Below are positions 11,731 to 24,400 of a DNA stretch of 64,000 nt, one piece after another. A program made the position numbers and the translations under genes. The stretch spans positions 25,412,247 to 25,476,246 of the forward strand of contig NC_079900.1 in the NCBI RefSeq assembly GCF_024868665.1, written 5' to 3'. How positions within the stretch are numbered: the first letter of the stretch is position 1; each line of letters begins with the position of its first letter. This DNA comes from Triplophysa rosa (Eukaryota > Chordata > Actinopteri > Cypriniformes > Nemacheilidae). The notes beneath the pieces were generated by a model. It saw nothing but the letters and a program-made list of their open reading frames with translations, was not told where the DNA came from and did not search any database.

Positions 11731-11740
11731 GCGCATGCGC
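11731..11740. promoter_or_regulatory. NRF1-type palindrome
   Basis: The sequence GCGCATGCGC is the perfect palindromic core bound by NRF1. It lies about 490 bp upstream of the fam104a start codon and about 690 bp upstream of hid1's. Confidence 0.6.
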
Positions 11741-11769
11741 GAAATACACGAAACACGTGAGAGACGCAG

Positions 11770-11795
11770 GATTGGTTGACAAAGTGGTGACGTCA
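11770..11795. promoter_or_regulatory. CCAAT box and CRE pair
   Basis: An inverted CCAAT (ATTGG near 11771) is followed by a perfect palindromic cAMP response element TGACGTCA at 11788-11795. Spacing is about 13 bp. The pair probably belongs to the fam104a core promoter. Confidence 0.55.
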
Positions 11796-12189
11796 CTTTA
11801 TTTTCCGAGCTGCGAGTACCACAGTCTTCATTTGCTTCAGCACACATAATATTTTTTTTAACACTGAATAAAACACAAAACTATAAAGCGTGTCGCGACT
11901 CTGGTTTATTCATGCGGCTTACAATTACTGAAATAGTTTTTTGTATTAATTTTTAAGTGTTTGTAAATTATGGCCTGTGCGTCAGACTTTGCAACTGCAT
12001 TAAGAATTTACTGTGGCTGATGTCTACCTCATGAATATTAATAATGTCTGCCTGACGCCCCTTAGTAACCATCTCAAAGCTCCCAACTACACAACGAAAT
12101 CAATATCCATGAGATAAACTGCACGGTTTGGCATTTGCAAGCTTTCTGTGCACTGGAACCACTGTATGCAGTACTGGTTTGCGTTATAG

Positions 12190-12237
12190 TATCGCGAGAG
12201 TGGCTCAGCACATATATATCGTATTACTCTCGCGATA
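12190..12237. promoter_or_regulatory. inverted pair of TCTCGCGA (CGCG-element) motifs
   Basis: TATCGCGAGAGT at 12190-12201 and its exact inverse ACTCTCGCGATA at 12226-12237 are separated by 24 bp. Each differs from the known CGCG element TCTCGCGAGA by one outer base. That element is enriched in divergent promoters and bound by BANP, and by Kaiso when methylated. Confidence 0.55.
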
Positions 12238-12343
12238 TTATGATGTCATAGTCTGACTAGTTTGTGCAACGCCGTATGATCCTTGCCCATAGTAGGAATT
12301 GAATGCTCTCATCCCGGAAGTTTGTGGTGTTGCGTGCCATAAT

Positions 12344-12385
12344 CACCTCCTCCGCACGCAGATGACACTCGCAGAGGAGGAGGTG
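12344..12385 (+). promoter_or_regulatory. predicted hairpin in the hid1 5'UTR
   Basis: CACCTCCTCC at 12344-12353 pairs perfectly with GGAGGAGGTG at 12376-12385 around a 22-nt loop. It ends 47 nt before the hid1 start codon, so it could fold in the leader if transcription starts upstream of it. Confidence 0.45.
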
Positions 12386-12432
12386 ACGGGGATTAGAGCT
12401 GCTCCTTATCATTAAACGATCACATCAGAAAA

Positions 12433-15400
12433 ATGGGAAATACGGACTCAAAGCTGAATTTCAGGAAGGCAGTGATACAGCTGACCACAAAAACACAGGT
12501 TTGTGCCTTTGCTGTTAGTGCAGGGTGTTTTTCCGAGCGTGTGTTTGTGTTTTTGTTTCCAGATGGAGACTGCGTCGATCAGACCGCTGCAACATCTTAC
12601 ATACATCACATACAGTCATTTAAAATAAAGCCTTGATATTTATACATACATGTCAAATGTGTTTGTGCGTGTGCTGATTAAGCGACTGCGGTAATGTTTT
12701 CCTTAAAAATAATTAAGCTGACAAGTGCTTATTTTTGAGTTCTGTCCATTTTGGTTAACTTATTAAGGTTTTATTCTTTTTTTCAATATTTTCATTATGT
12801 TACTTAATTAAAGTAATATAATATTATTAGACTACATGTTTATGTAACAGTAAAATTAAATATTTTTAAACAAATTAAAATAACATTTAACAATAACATG
12901 TATTTCTTTTTTTTCTATTAAGTATTTTATTCAAATTATTAAACATTTGGAAATCAATATACATTAACTTGAGTTGAGAAGAAAAAGTACATAACACATT
13001 TTAGAGAATGTATGATTTTTAGATAATGTAGTTTATTTTTTACTTTTATTGGCGGATTTTTTACATCTTTTTACTATTTTTCTTATAACTCCTAATAACT
13101 ACACATGGTTGTAAAAACAAGAGTTTTATTTGGTTGTTTTACTTTTTAGTCATGACATATTCAAAGTGCAGTGAATGATTTTAAGATGACGCATACAGAC
13201 AGTAGACCCTGCCGCCAGACATGACGTCTTAGTTTTTTTTATTAAACACATAATAAGTTAAACAGATGAAATGGACATGCATGTTTTAACGTGAAGAAGT
13301 TCTGTGATCAGCATTTTAATCACATTTTAGCTTTCAGTTTATTTAAATAGTATTTTTCTAAATAGAAAAATGTTTTTTTTTGTAAATGTTTTAATTCCTT
13401 TTAGTTAAAGTAGAGTATAGCCAGTAGCATTGCAAGACACTGTTCTCACTACTTGCAAGTAACATTATTTACGCTAATGTACATTTACTACGGGTTTTAT
13501 CTACCAAGGAGAAATGTACAGTGCCTTTTGCAATATATTGTTTAGCATTTATTTATCCACCTGTTCATACCCACTTCTGCACACGACATTTCCACTTCCA
13601 CACATCTGTATGTAGCGCATTTGTATATACAGCGGGTAAAATAAATATTGAACACGTCACTCTTTTTCTCAGTGAATATATTTCTTAAGGTGCTGTTGAC
13701 ATGAAGTTTTCACCAGATGTCGTTAACATCCCAAATAATCCATACATACAAACAAAACAAAACAAAAAAAATAAATTCACAAATTAAGTTTTATGTAATA
13801 AAATAGAATGACACAGGGGAAAAGTATTGAACATGCTTACTGAAATGTATTTAATACTTTGTACAAAGCCTTTGTTGGTAATGACAGCTTCAAGACGCCT
13901 CCTGTATGGAGAAATTAGTCTCATGCATTACTCAGGTGTGATTTTGGCCCATTCTTCCACACAAACAGTCTTTAAATCTTGAAGGTTCCGTGGGCCTCTT
14001 CTACGAACTCTGATCTTTAGTTCTTTTTAGAGATGCACCAATTGCAATTTTCTTTGCCGATTCCGATTTCCGATTTTATTACAAGTGAAACCTGCCGCTT
14101 CCGATTTTTGACGATTCCGATTTTCTATCCACAAACTATAATTGACAGTGTACTGTATATAAAACCATATTAACTTTTCTTCAATACACATTTTTTTTTA
14201 TTTTCATTGAATAAATGATTGAACATTACAATTTCCCCAAATGCAGTTCTCCAAGCTGCATTAAATTACAGAATCTTCTCTTTCCCAAACAACTCTTAAA
14301 TTGAATAACTCTGTGACTGAAAAGAAGTACAAATAATAAAATATAACTAAACATGTCACTTAATTTACCTTTTTCATTTTTGTACTCATCTCACAAAAGT
14401 CTAAGATAACAATAAAATACTTCAACTTTATTCTCGTCTGTTTCCGTTTATGAAACTAACATTGCTTTATTTCATTTTTTCTGAAATGTAAAATAAATAG
14501 TCTTTATCTTGTGTCTGTAGGATTAAAAGAAGTGGGTTGATTTTTGCTGCAACTTCAATAAAAAAGTTAAAAATCTTTTGAGTGAATTCTACTCTAAATA
14601 TGTATATGTATTTGCAGTTTTTTGTGTTAGTAAAGAACTCAATCAGATATATATCACATATATTGGTTGATTTATTCATTTTTTTATATTTTGGATTTTT
14701 AAAAACAAGTAGAAGTCGTGTTGAATGTCATTTTACCTAGGTGAAATGACCACAGTTTTAACGTAAGACAAGGAATCAGGTTGAATGGAATTAACGTTTG
14801 TTTTACACAGAGTGAACGACTTCAACATGAGTTTAGCATGTGTCAGAGTTTAGCATGATGCTAATAGCATCACTGTTAGCATACATACCCCATGGAGACG
14901 GAGCAGCGAGAGATGAACTATAGTGCACCTTTTTGTCTGTACAGTACATGATGCGTGTGCACGCGCGTGCAGTCAGTGGATATGAGAGATGTGCGTCAGT
15001 CAGCAGAGACTAGCGGTCCGGTGGACACACATGCGAGTATAAACGAGCCGTGAAAAACAGGCTGTGCGCGCGCACGTTTACATGTTTACTTGCGGCTTTG
15101 AGTGTACTGACGGCTGTGACGTTCTTGCCCGCATCACGGGAAACAGAAGATCGGCTTGGAATCGGTGAGACGTGAGACTGACCGGCCGGTCACCAGTCGG
15201 GCCGATCATACGAAAAACTGGCCGATTCCGATCTCTGGCCGATTCCGATCTCTGGCCGGTCAATCGGTGCACCTCTAGTTCTTTCCATAGATTTTCTATT
15301 GGATTCAAGTCAGGTGATTGGCTGGGCCATTCTAGCAGATTTATTCTCTTTCTCTGAAGCCAATTGAGAGTTTCCTTGGCTGTGTGTTTGGGATCATTGA

Positions 15401-18400
15401 CTTGCTGAAATGTCCACCCTCGTTTCATCTTCATCATCCTGGTGGCAGCAGATTTTTATCAAGAATGTCTCTGTACATTTGTCCATTCATCCTTCCTTCA
15501 ATTATATAAAGTGTGCCTTGTCGTATGCTGAAAAACAGCCCCACACCATGATGTTACCACCTCCAAACTTCACTGTTGGTATGGTGTTTTTGGGGTGATG
15601 TGCAGTGCCATTTGACCTCCAAACATGGTGTGTATTATGGCATCCAAAGAGTTCAATTTTGGTCTCATCTGACCAGACTATATTCTCCCAGTATTTCACA
15701 GGCTTGTCTAAATGTTGTGCAGCAAACTTTAAACAAGCTTTAACATGTTTTTTCTTCAGCAATGGAGTCTTACGTGGTGAGCGTACTGCGGTTGGGTGCG
15801 TTACTTATTGTTTTCTTTGAAACAATTGTACCTGTTAATTGTACCGGTCTTTATGAAGTTCTCCACATGTGGTCCTTGGCTCCTGGACCACTCTTCTGAT
15901 TATTCTTTTTACTCCTCTTGTCAGAAATCTTGCGAGGAGCACCTGGTCGTGGTTGGTTTATGGTGAAATGATGTTCTTTCCACTTCCAGATTATGGCCCC
16001 AACAGTGCTCACTGGAACATTCAGAAGTTTAGAAATTCTTATAACCAATGCCATCAGTATGTTTCTTGAGAGCGCTCTTTGCTTTTACCCATTATGAGAT
16101 GACACCTTGGTAATGAGACACCCTTTTATATGCCATCAGTTGGGTCTGAACCAGCTGATGTTAATTTTCATTGACAAGGGGCAGGATTACTTTCTAATTA
16201 CTGATAGATTTCAGATGGTGTCTTGGCTTTCCATGCCTTTTTGCACCTCCCGTTCTTCATGTATTCAATACTTTTTCCCTGTTTCATTCCATTTTATTAT
16301 ACATAACCTAATTTGTGAACTTATTTGATTTGTTTTCTTTGTATGTATTGATTATTTGGATTGTTACCGACATCTGGTGAAAATTTCATTTCAACAGCAC
16401 CTTGAGAAAATGGTGACGTGTACAATACTTATTTTACCCACTGTATCAAAACAAATTCCTTGTGTGTATTTGTACACTTTCCAATACAGTCTTCTCGTTT
16501 TGTGTAATTGTTTTATTAATAAACAAATGATGCAATTTATAAATGAATATGAGCACAGATATGCATGATACTCTATCAGACCTGTCTCCCCTCCTGCCAT
16601 AGCCTGTTGAAGCCACAGATGATGTATTTTGGGATCAGTTTTGGGCTGACACCACCACCACTGTGCAGGATGTGTTTGCCCTGGTGCCCGCTGCCGAGAT
16701 CCGAGCTGTCAGGGAAGAATCGCCCTCCAATCTGGCAACACTGTGCTACAAGGTACGTTCACCATGCCGTTCTGTGCTAAAATGGATCCTGATGTTTTTA
16801 AATAATGAAATGTGAGAATCAGGGTCTTGTTCTTTACATATGATCCATTAGCATGCAGTCATTAGAACGGGTCCATCAATTCAAGCTCTGATTGTGTTGT
16901 TGGTGAGACAGGAAAACATCTGGCGCTTTCCTCTTCCTGTCTCGATCCCTGGCCTTCCTTTTTGAGGCTGCCCATTAGAAAAAAATCCTGAAATCTTCAT
17001 AGACTTTTAGAGAAAGCTTTGCTTTTTACTTTGTGTTGGAAGAACAGTAGCTCGACATCAGACATGCAAAATGCACGATAGGTAAAGAAATGATTATGTG
17101 ACTTTATTTTATATTATAAAATATAACTTTATTTTATATATGTACACTAGTCTGTGTTATGTTCAGGGGACAGTCTTTGCACCTAATAATGTCTGAATGT
17201 CATTGCATTTAACAAAATATTAAAGAAAGTGGGATGTGTCTTAAATAGAAGCACACTTTTCAGGCAAAATGAACAAATGCAAGGTTCTCAGGTTTAAATT
17301 AATTACAAAATAATTGCAATGTTCACATTTTATTGTGTTTGTCAAACGTTGGTTCGGATGTGCATGTATTTTGATATGTGCGTGCAGGCTGTGGAGAAGC
17401 TGGTTCAGGGTGCCGAGTTGGGTTGTCCTACAGAAAAGGAGAAGCAAGTTGTGTTAAACTGTACCCGCATGCTCTCTCGAATCTTGCCTTACATCTTTGA
17501 GGATCAGGACTGGAGAGGGTTCTTCTGGTCCACCATCCCTGGTGCTGGCAGAGCGGGGGTGAGACAGATGTTGCTTGTGCATTCGTCTTGAACAGACATG
17601 TCTATGACTGAGGGAATATAAGAATATGGACGCATAACAGAGACAACAGGGTTTGATCGGTTCAACCTGTTGAGCCACATCTGGTATTACGTAAGGGATA
17701 ATGTAAAGGCAGCCGGTTGTTATCGCAGAAATAAGCCCCGGCCCCCGACAATGAAAGGGGCTTATTTCACGATAACAGCCGGCTGCTTGTACATTATCCC
17801 ACTTATTAACTCAACTCAACTCAACTTTATTTATATAGCGCTTTTTACAATTTTCATTGTTACAAAGCAGCTGTACATGAGACATATTGACTATAAGCAA
17901 AACAATTAAAGTTATACAAGTAAAAACAAGAAAACGGTGAAAACACAGAAGACAGACATACCCACATACAAAACACTCCACACACACAATATGCACACGT
18001 ACTAACACACATAGACATAGACACACACACACACACACACACGGACACACACACAACGTACACACGACAACACAGACACACACACCACACACCACACACA
18101 CACACACGCACACCACACACACACACACACACACACACACACCACACCACACACACACACACACACCACCACACACGCACACACACACACGCACAGTGAG
18201 AGCACACATTTAGGATAAAGGAGAGAGAAGCACAGGTCAAATATAACAGACTATAAATTCCTATATGCAATATTAATTAAGTAAAACTTTAAAATTCTAA
18301 AGCAGCCCCCCCGGCAGGCAATAGTGCAAAAACAGTATGCAAACGGTGGCGAGGAACCCAAAACTCTAATCGAGAAAAAAAACCTCAGGAGAACCCAGGC

Positions 18401-21400
18401 CCAACCAGGGGATTCCAGTTCCCCTCTGGCAAAAGCTGCTGCCTCTGCACAAGCTCGACAGTGCTTGCACAACAAGGCTAATAAAAATAAATAAACTTAC
18501 TAATAAGGTAAATTATAGTTTAAGATTATCATTAATAATCTAATAGCATTTGAAATTTTGTGTGAAGACGTGTCAAGTCACCGCTCCTTCTTTATCCAGC
18601 TCTATCATCTCAGCTCTTGTCAGGTCCCGCTTCCCATTCTCCGCTCTACCATCAGGTCGGGCCATGAACTGCATCCTGCTCCTGTGGTAACCTTGGAACA
18701 ATGAGACAAGACTGGCTGAGAGTAGAGTACTGTTCTGTACTCTTTGATGCAACAAGTACATCAGTTGTGTTTTTGGTTCCGGTTGATCTAACTAATGCAG
18801 CCTAAACCCTCAGAAGATTTATATTATGGAAGAGTAGTGTATGCAAGATTAAAAAGATGCGTCTTTAGTCTAGATTTAAACTGACAGAGTGTGTCTGCCT
18901 CCCGGCAGTGCAGGGAAGACTATTCCAAAGTTTAGGCGCTAGATAGGAAAAGGATCTACCACCTGCACTTGATTTTGAAATTCTAGGTATTACCAACTGA
19001 CAGGACGCCTGAGAGCGTAATGCACGTGAAGGACTGTAATACAAAAGGAGTTCATTCAAGTACTGAGGAGCTAAACCATGTAAGGCTTTATAGGTAATAA
19101 GCAAGATTTTAAAGTTAACGCGATGCTTTATAGTAGGGTTGTCACGGTACCATAAACATGTCTTACGATACTATACCAGCTGAAGTATCTCGATACAAAG
19201 TAGTATCAGGATGCTGTGCCATATAATTCAAATCTATACAAAAAACACAGATTTAGATTAAACATTTTGTATTTACTATAGTAAACTGTATATACTTTGC
19301 ACTAGAATATGTTGTTGTATTAACTGTAGTAATTGGATAAATTGTAGCAAATACATTTACATTTAGTCATTTGTAATACTATAAATACTGTAGTATACTA
19401 AATATTTACTATGATAAGACTCAAAAACACTAGTATCTATGAGTTTAGTAGTTTACTGTAGTAAATATTAAAGTACACTAATCATTTTTCACGTAGGAAC
19501 TAATTCAAATGTTGGACAAATTAATTGATACAGCAGTCTTTATAAAGGGAAATTTAGGCTTACTTTAAATGCAGAACTAAAACGGCCAGTAGGTGGCGTC
19601 AATTTTCCACTGAGTTAGTGAATCATTTAACCAACTCGTTCAAATCGCCAATTTGAATCTTTAACTCGTCCGAGACATTCAAAACACACATTATTTGGAG
19701 ATAAACACCGCAAAAAGGCAGATGTAAGTGTTCATTTATGGTATGCAACATTCAGTACTATGCACATAACATTACATCGTACTACCGTAGACATCGTGCT
19801 TCGGTCACATTATGACCTAGCACGATGCTACGTAGCCGTACCGTGATATAGGTACCAGTGCAATTGACAGAACCGGGCTAATATGTTCATACTTTTTTGT
19901 ACGTGTAAGAACTCGAGCTGCCGCGTTTTGGACCAGTTGGAGTTTTTGTAATAAGCCTGCAGGGCAACCACCTAACAGTGCATTACAGTAATCTAGTTTG
20001 ATGTCATGAATGCATGAATTAACTTCTCTGCATCTGACATGACAGCATATGACGTAGTTTGATATCGTCGCTGTCGGGCGGAATCCTCGCATCTCCAAAA
20101 CCATTATTTTTCAGGAAATTAAAAAAACTGATATTTTTTGAGTTATTAAACATTGTATCGTTAAAGTTGGTATTATACCTTATATTGCTATCATATACTG
20201 TTGTGTACCAACATTAACACAACATTTCCCCAAAACCATGTTTAATCGGAGATACAAGGTTTATGACTTGGGAGCAGGGAGATACGAGATTACGCTGTCA
20301 TTGATAAGAATGGTACGGACACAGACGTCGCTGCTGCCAGCATGTTCATCAAAGTCTGCGGTCGCGTTGAGCCTTTTGACAAGAGACGAGCTTTAAGAGC
20401 TAATGAAAGCTAATGATTGTGGTTACATACATCTTCCTAAACTCTATTTTAAACGTTAGAGCTATGAGTGATGCAATACCAAATAAAACGTTAAACAGGC
20501 TGTCTAATATAGGCGGAAATTAATCTGCACGCAAATAAAGTCGGCGGTCGCGTTGAGCCTCTTGACAAGAGAAAAGGCTTCAATGTTAACCAAAGCTAAC
20601 GACTGTGGTTACATACATCTTCCTAAACTCTATTTTAAAGGTTTAAGAACTATAAGTGATGTAATACAAAAAACGATGAGCTGACTAGGCTGTCTAATAG
20701 GCGGAAATTAGCCGAATCTGCTCGCAAACTTACCTTCGTGGCTCACGGGCTTCCTTCTGCACCGAAGCATTACAGCTATCGATTTTTAACAAAACAGCCT
20801 ACTCAAATGTATCTAACCTAACTATTTTCACTCGTTATTGTCTAAAAAACTTTCAATCAGGAGACGTAATGCCGAGAAGCTCCCGCGGAGTGAAGAAGAG
20901 GTGGAGTTACGAGACTTCTCAGACAGTTGAAGTGTCCAATGGAGTTAAGAGATTTGCTCTCAAGCTATTTTCAACACTTTAGATTGGTTAATAATTTGTA
21001 AAAATAACAGACCCACATGGGGACTGACCAATAGCATCGATTTGTGAAAAAATATGAAATTGACCAAATTTGGACATAGGAGTTTCCGCCCGACAGCGAC
21101 GATATATTCTTAAAATGGAAAAACGCAATTTTACAGGTGTTGGCGACGTGGCTCTCAAATGACAGATTACTATCGAATAGAACGCCAAGATTCTTTGCTG
21201 ACGACGAGGGTTTTATGGAACATCCGTCAATAGTTAACAGTATTCTTGGTTGTTACTTATAGCAGTTTTCGGTCCAATAAGTAACACTTCGTTTTGTCCG
21301 AGTTCAGTAATAAAAAGTTGTTACTCATCCAGTTTTTTATATCGACTATGCATTCCATTATTCGATGGAACTGCTGTGTTTCATGAGGCTTCGAGGAAAT

Positions 21401-24400
21401 ATAAAGTTGAGTATCATCAGCATAACAGTGAAAGCTAACTCCGTGTCGCTTTATTATATCTCCTAGAGGTAGCATGTATAATGCGAAGAGCAGAGGCCCT
21501 AAGACTGAGCCCTGTGGTACACCGTACTGGACTTGCGATTTGCGTGACACCTCATTGTTTATTGCTACAAATTGAAAACGGTCGGATAAATAAGATTTAA
21601 ACCATTTCAAAGCTATTCCCTTAATGCCGACATAATTTTCGAGTCTATGTAGGAGTGTGCTGTGGTCAATGGTATCGAATGCAGCACTAAGGTCTAGCAG
21701 CACCAATAACGAGATACAACCTCGGTCAGACGCCAATAGCAGATCATTTGTAACTCTGATCAAAGCAGTCTCTGTACTGTGACATGCTCTAAATCCAGAC
21801 TGGAATTCTTCATTGATGTCATTCCTTTGGAGGAAGGAGCATAATTGAGTTGAAACTACTTTTTCCAGAACTTTAGATATGAAAGGTAGATTCGATATAG
21901 GCCTGTAGTTCCTTAGTTCTCTAGGGTCGAGTTGGGGTTTTTTGACAAGGGGCCTTATAACAGCCACCTTATATGCTTTAGGCACATGTCCTAATGTCAG
22001 AGATGAGTTATTCAATTCAATTCAATTTTATTTATATAGCGCTTTTCACAATGTGCATTGTTCCAAAGCAGCTTTACAGGAGCAAATAAGAAAAACACAG
22101 AAAGGTAAAACACAGCACAGTGCATGGTGTTTATAGACCAAGCAAGATCATTATAATAAATAATATCTAATAAATAAATGAATAAATAAATAAATAAATA
22201 AATGCAGTCTCCCGGTGAGCAAGCCAACACTGCACTGCTCTGCTGTGGCGAGGAACCCAAACTCCAATGCTGAATAATGGAGAAAAAAAAACCTCGGGAG
22301 AAACCAGGCTCAGCCGGGAGGGCCAGATCTCCTCTGACGTGTCATGGCTGCACTCAGTGACCCCGACCAAAGCCACCGAGCAACCGAGTTAATAATACCA
22401 AGAAGAGGATCTATAATTTCTGGGAGCATCTCTTTCAGTAGATTTGTAGGTATAGGGTCTAGATGCATGTTGTTGATTTAGATGATCTAATAATTTTAGA
22501 CAGCTCATCTTGATCTACGGTATAAAATAATTGCAATTTCTCCTTAGGGGCGCTGTAGTTAATTTGTTCAGCGGGTTTCACTTCTGATTGCATTGTTATA
22601 ATTTTTTCTCTAATATCTTGGATTTTATTTGTGAAGTAGTTCATAAATTCATCACTGTTATGCTGATATCCAGAATCTGAAGTCGCTGACGATTTATTTT
22701 TTGTTAATTTAGCCACTGTGTTAAATAAAAACCTAGGGTTGTGCTGGTTTTCTTATATTAGTGATGAAAAGTAGGCGGATCTAGAAGTTTTTAGGGCTTT
22801 CCTGTATTTTCGAATACTATCCTTCAATGCTGTACGAAATACCTCTAATTTAGTTTTCTTAAAGATTTCTTTAGAGCCTGAGTGTGTTCATTATACCACG
22901 GTGTTGGGCTGCCATTTTTAATCTTCTTTAAACGCAGAGGATCAACTGTGTCTAGCGTTTCGGAGAAGGTGGAGTTCAAATTTTCAATGGTAATGTCAAG
23001 ATCTTCAACGTTATCTCTCATGCTAGAGATTTGAGACAATTAGGGCAGATTATCGAGAAACGCATCTTTGGTAGTTGAAGTTATTGTTCTACCATATTTG
23101 TAACAAGGAGTTTTATTTGCAGCCATAGGCCAGTGAAGCAAACATAATACCAGATAATGATCCGAAAAGTCTTCACTCTGCTGAAGGATTTCAACGTCGT
23201 CCACATTTATACCGTAAAACAGTATTAAATCTAAAGTATGATTACGAAGGTGAGTGGGTCCTGACACATGTTGACTAATGCCCATGGAGTTAAGAGTGTC
23301 TTTGAAAGCCATTCCTAAGGCATCTGTATCGTTATATACATCGATGTTAAAGTCACCAGCGACAAGGACTCTATCTGCGGCCAGTACTAGTTCTGATAAG
23401 AACCCACCAAATTCTTTAATAAAATCTGTGTGGTGCCCTGGAGGCCTATATACAGTACAATAGCCAGATTAATTAAAAAAAGTTTTATCCTTAGTATTAG
23501 GTGTTGAAACATGAAGTACCATGACTTCAAAAGAATTGTATTTAGAGTTAGACTTCTGGGAAATGCTAAAAGAGTTATTGTAAAGTGCTGCGACACCTTC
23601 CCCTCTGTCTTTTAGACGAGGCTCATGTTTATAATAATAATCTTGGGGGACAGATTAATTTAAAGTAATATAATCATCAAATGGTTTTAGCCATGTTTCT
23701 GTCAAACAGAGCATGTCTATTTTATGATCTGTTATCATATCGTTAACAAAAAGTGCTTTATTAGAGAGAGATATAATATTTAGCAATCCGAGTCGTTGAT
23801 TATCTGTATTTTGTTCATGTTTAATTTGTTTAACGTTTATTAAATTACTTTCAAGAGGTTTACGCATTTTTTTATGTTTGCTAATCTGGGGGACAGACAC
23901 AGTCTCTATTTTATGAGGTTTGGGAGAAGGGATTATTACATGTTGTACATTTTGTGTATTCTGCGACGTGAGACGCAAGCAGACAGTTGGTTAAGCCATT
24001 CTGTCTGCTCCCTGACCTGGGCCCCAGTGAGTCAAGCTTTAGCATTATTAAGACTTTGTGTCATATTTCTAGACAGGAGGGAAGTCTCAGCCCAGGAGGG
24101 ATGGAGACCATCTCGTTTCAACAGGTCAGGTCTGCCCTCAAAACTCTTCCAGTTATTTATAAAAACTATATCATTCTGCAGGCACCACTCAGACAACCAG
24201 CCATTTAGTGATGATAATCTGCTATAAATCTCATCACCACAATAAGCAGTGAGGGGACCAGAGAATATTACAGTGTCTGACATCATGCTTGCGAGCTCAC
24301 ACACCTCTTTAATGTTATCTTTTGTGACCTCCGATTGACGGAGTCGAACATCATTTGTGCCGACGTGAATAACAATCTTACTGAATTTACGATTAGCCTT

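Larger units (their letters stand above)
11245..12432. promoter_or_regulatory. divergent promoter region shared by fam104a and hid1
   Basis: This 1.2-kb interval separates the start codons of two oppositely transcribed genes. It holds an NRF1 palindrome, a CCAAT and CRE pair, two inverted CGCG motifs and a GC-richer hid1 leader. No canonical TATA box stands at an obvious place for either gene, which fits housekeeping-type promoters. Transcription starts cannot be fixed by eye, and a 5'UTR intron of fam104a cannot be excluded. Confidence 0.7.
13630..16443 (-). mobile_element. Tc1/mariner transposon, carrying a nested hAT element
   Basis: Long terminal inverted repeats (at least about 110 bp) begin CAGCGGGTAAAATAAATATT on the left and end AATACTTATTTTACCCACTG on the right. 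The dinucleotide TA stands outside both ends (13628-13629 and 16444-16445), the Tc1/mariner target. Remnants of a minus-strand transposase lie inside. The element sits in hid1 intron 1, antisense to hid1. Without the nested insertion it would be about 1.56 kb, a normal Tc1 length. Confidence 0.9.
18865..23978 (-). pseudogene. LINE ORF2: endonuclease plus reverse transcriptase, disrupted
   Basis: Endonuclease blocks lie at 23978-23655 ([11 protein letters not shown]), 23596-23387 and 23312-23040 ([10 protein letters not shown]) and show frame breaks. The reverse transcriptase spans 22716-22459 and 22015-21257: [47 protein letters not shown] and the catalytic [11 protein letters not shown]. Downstream C-terminal blocks are [11 protein letters not shown] and [10 protein letters not shown] (about 20055-19850) and [15 protein letters not shown] (19104-18865). 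Three inserted elements and several stops separate these pieces, so it is dead. It encodes target-primed reverse transcription in intact relatives. Confidence 0.88.

Noticed and set aside
17811..18270. Overlapping minus-strand frames rich in Cys and Val
   Set aside because: They are translations of the CA/GT microsatellite and the LINE tail; low complexity, no gene.
20363..20640. Two similar blocks read as a tandem gene duplication
   Set aside because: Both are inside the TIR element and contain no coding frame; internal repeat of the element.
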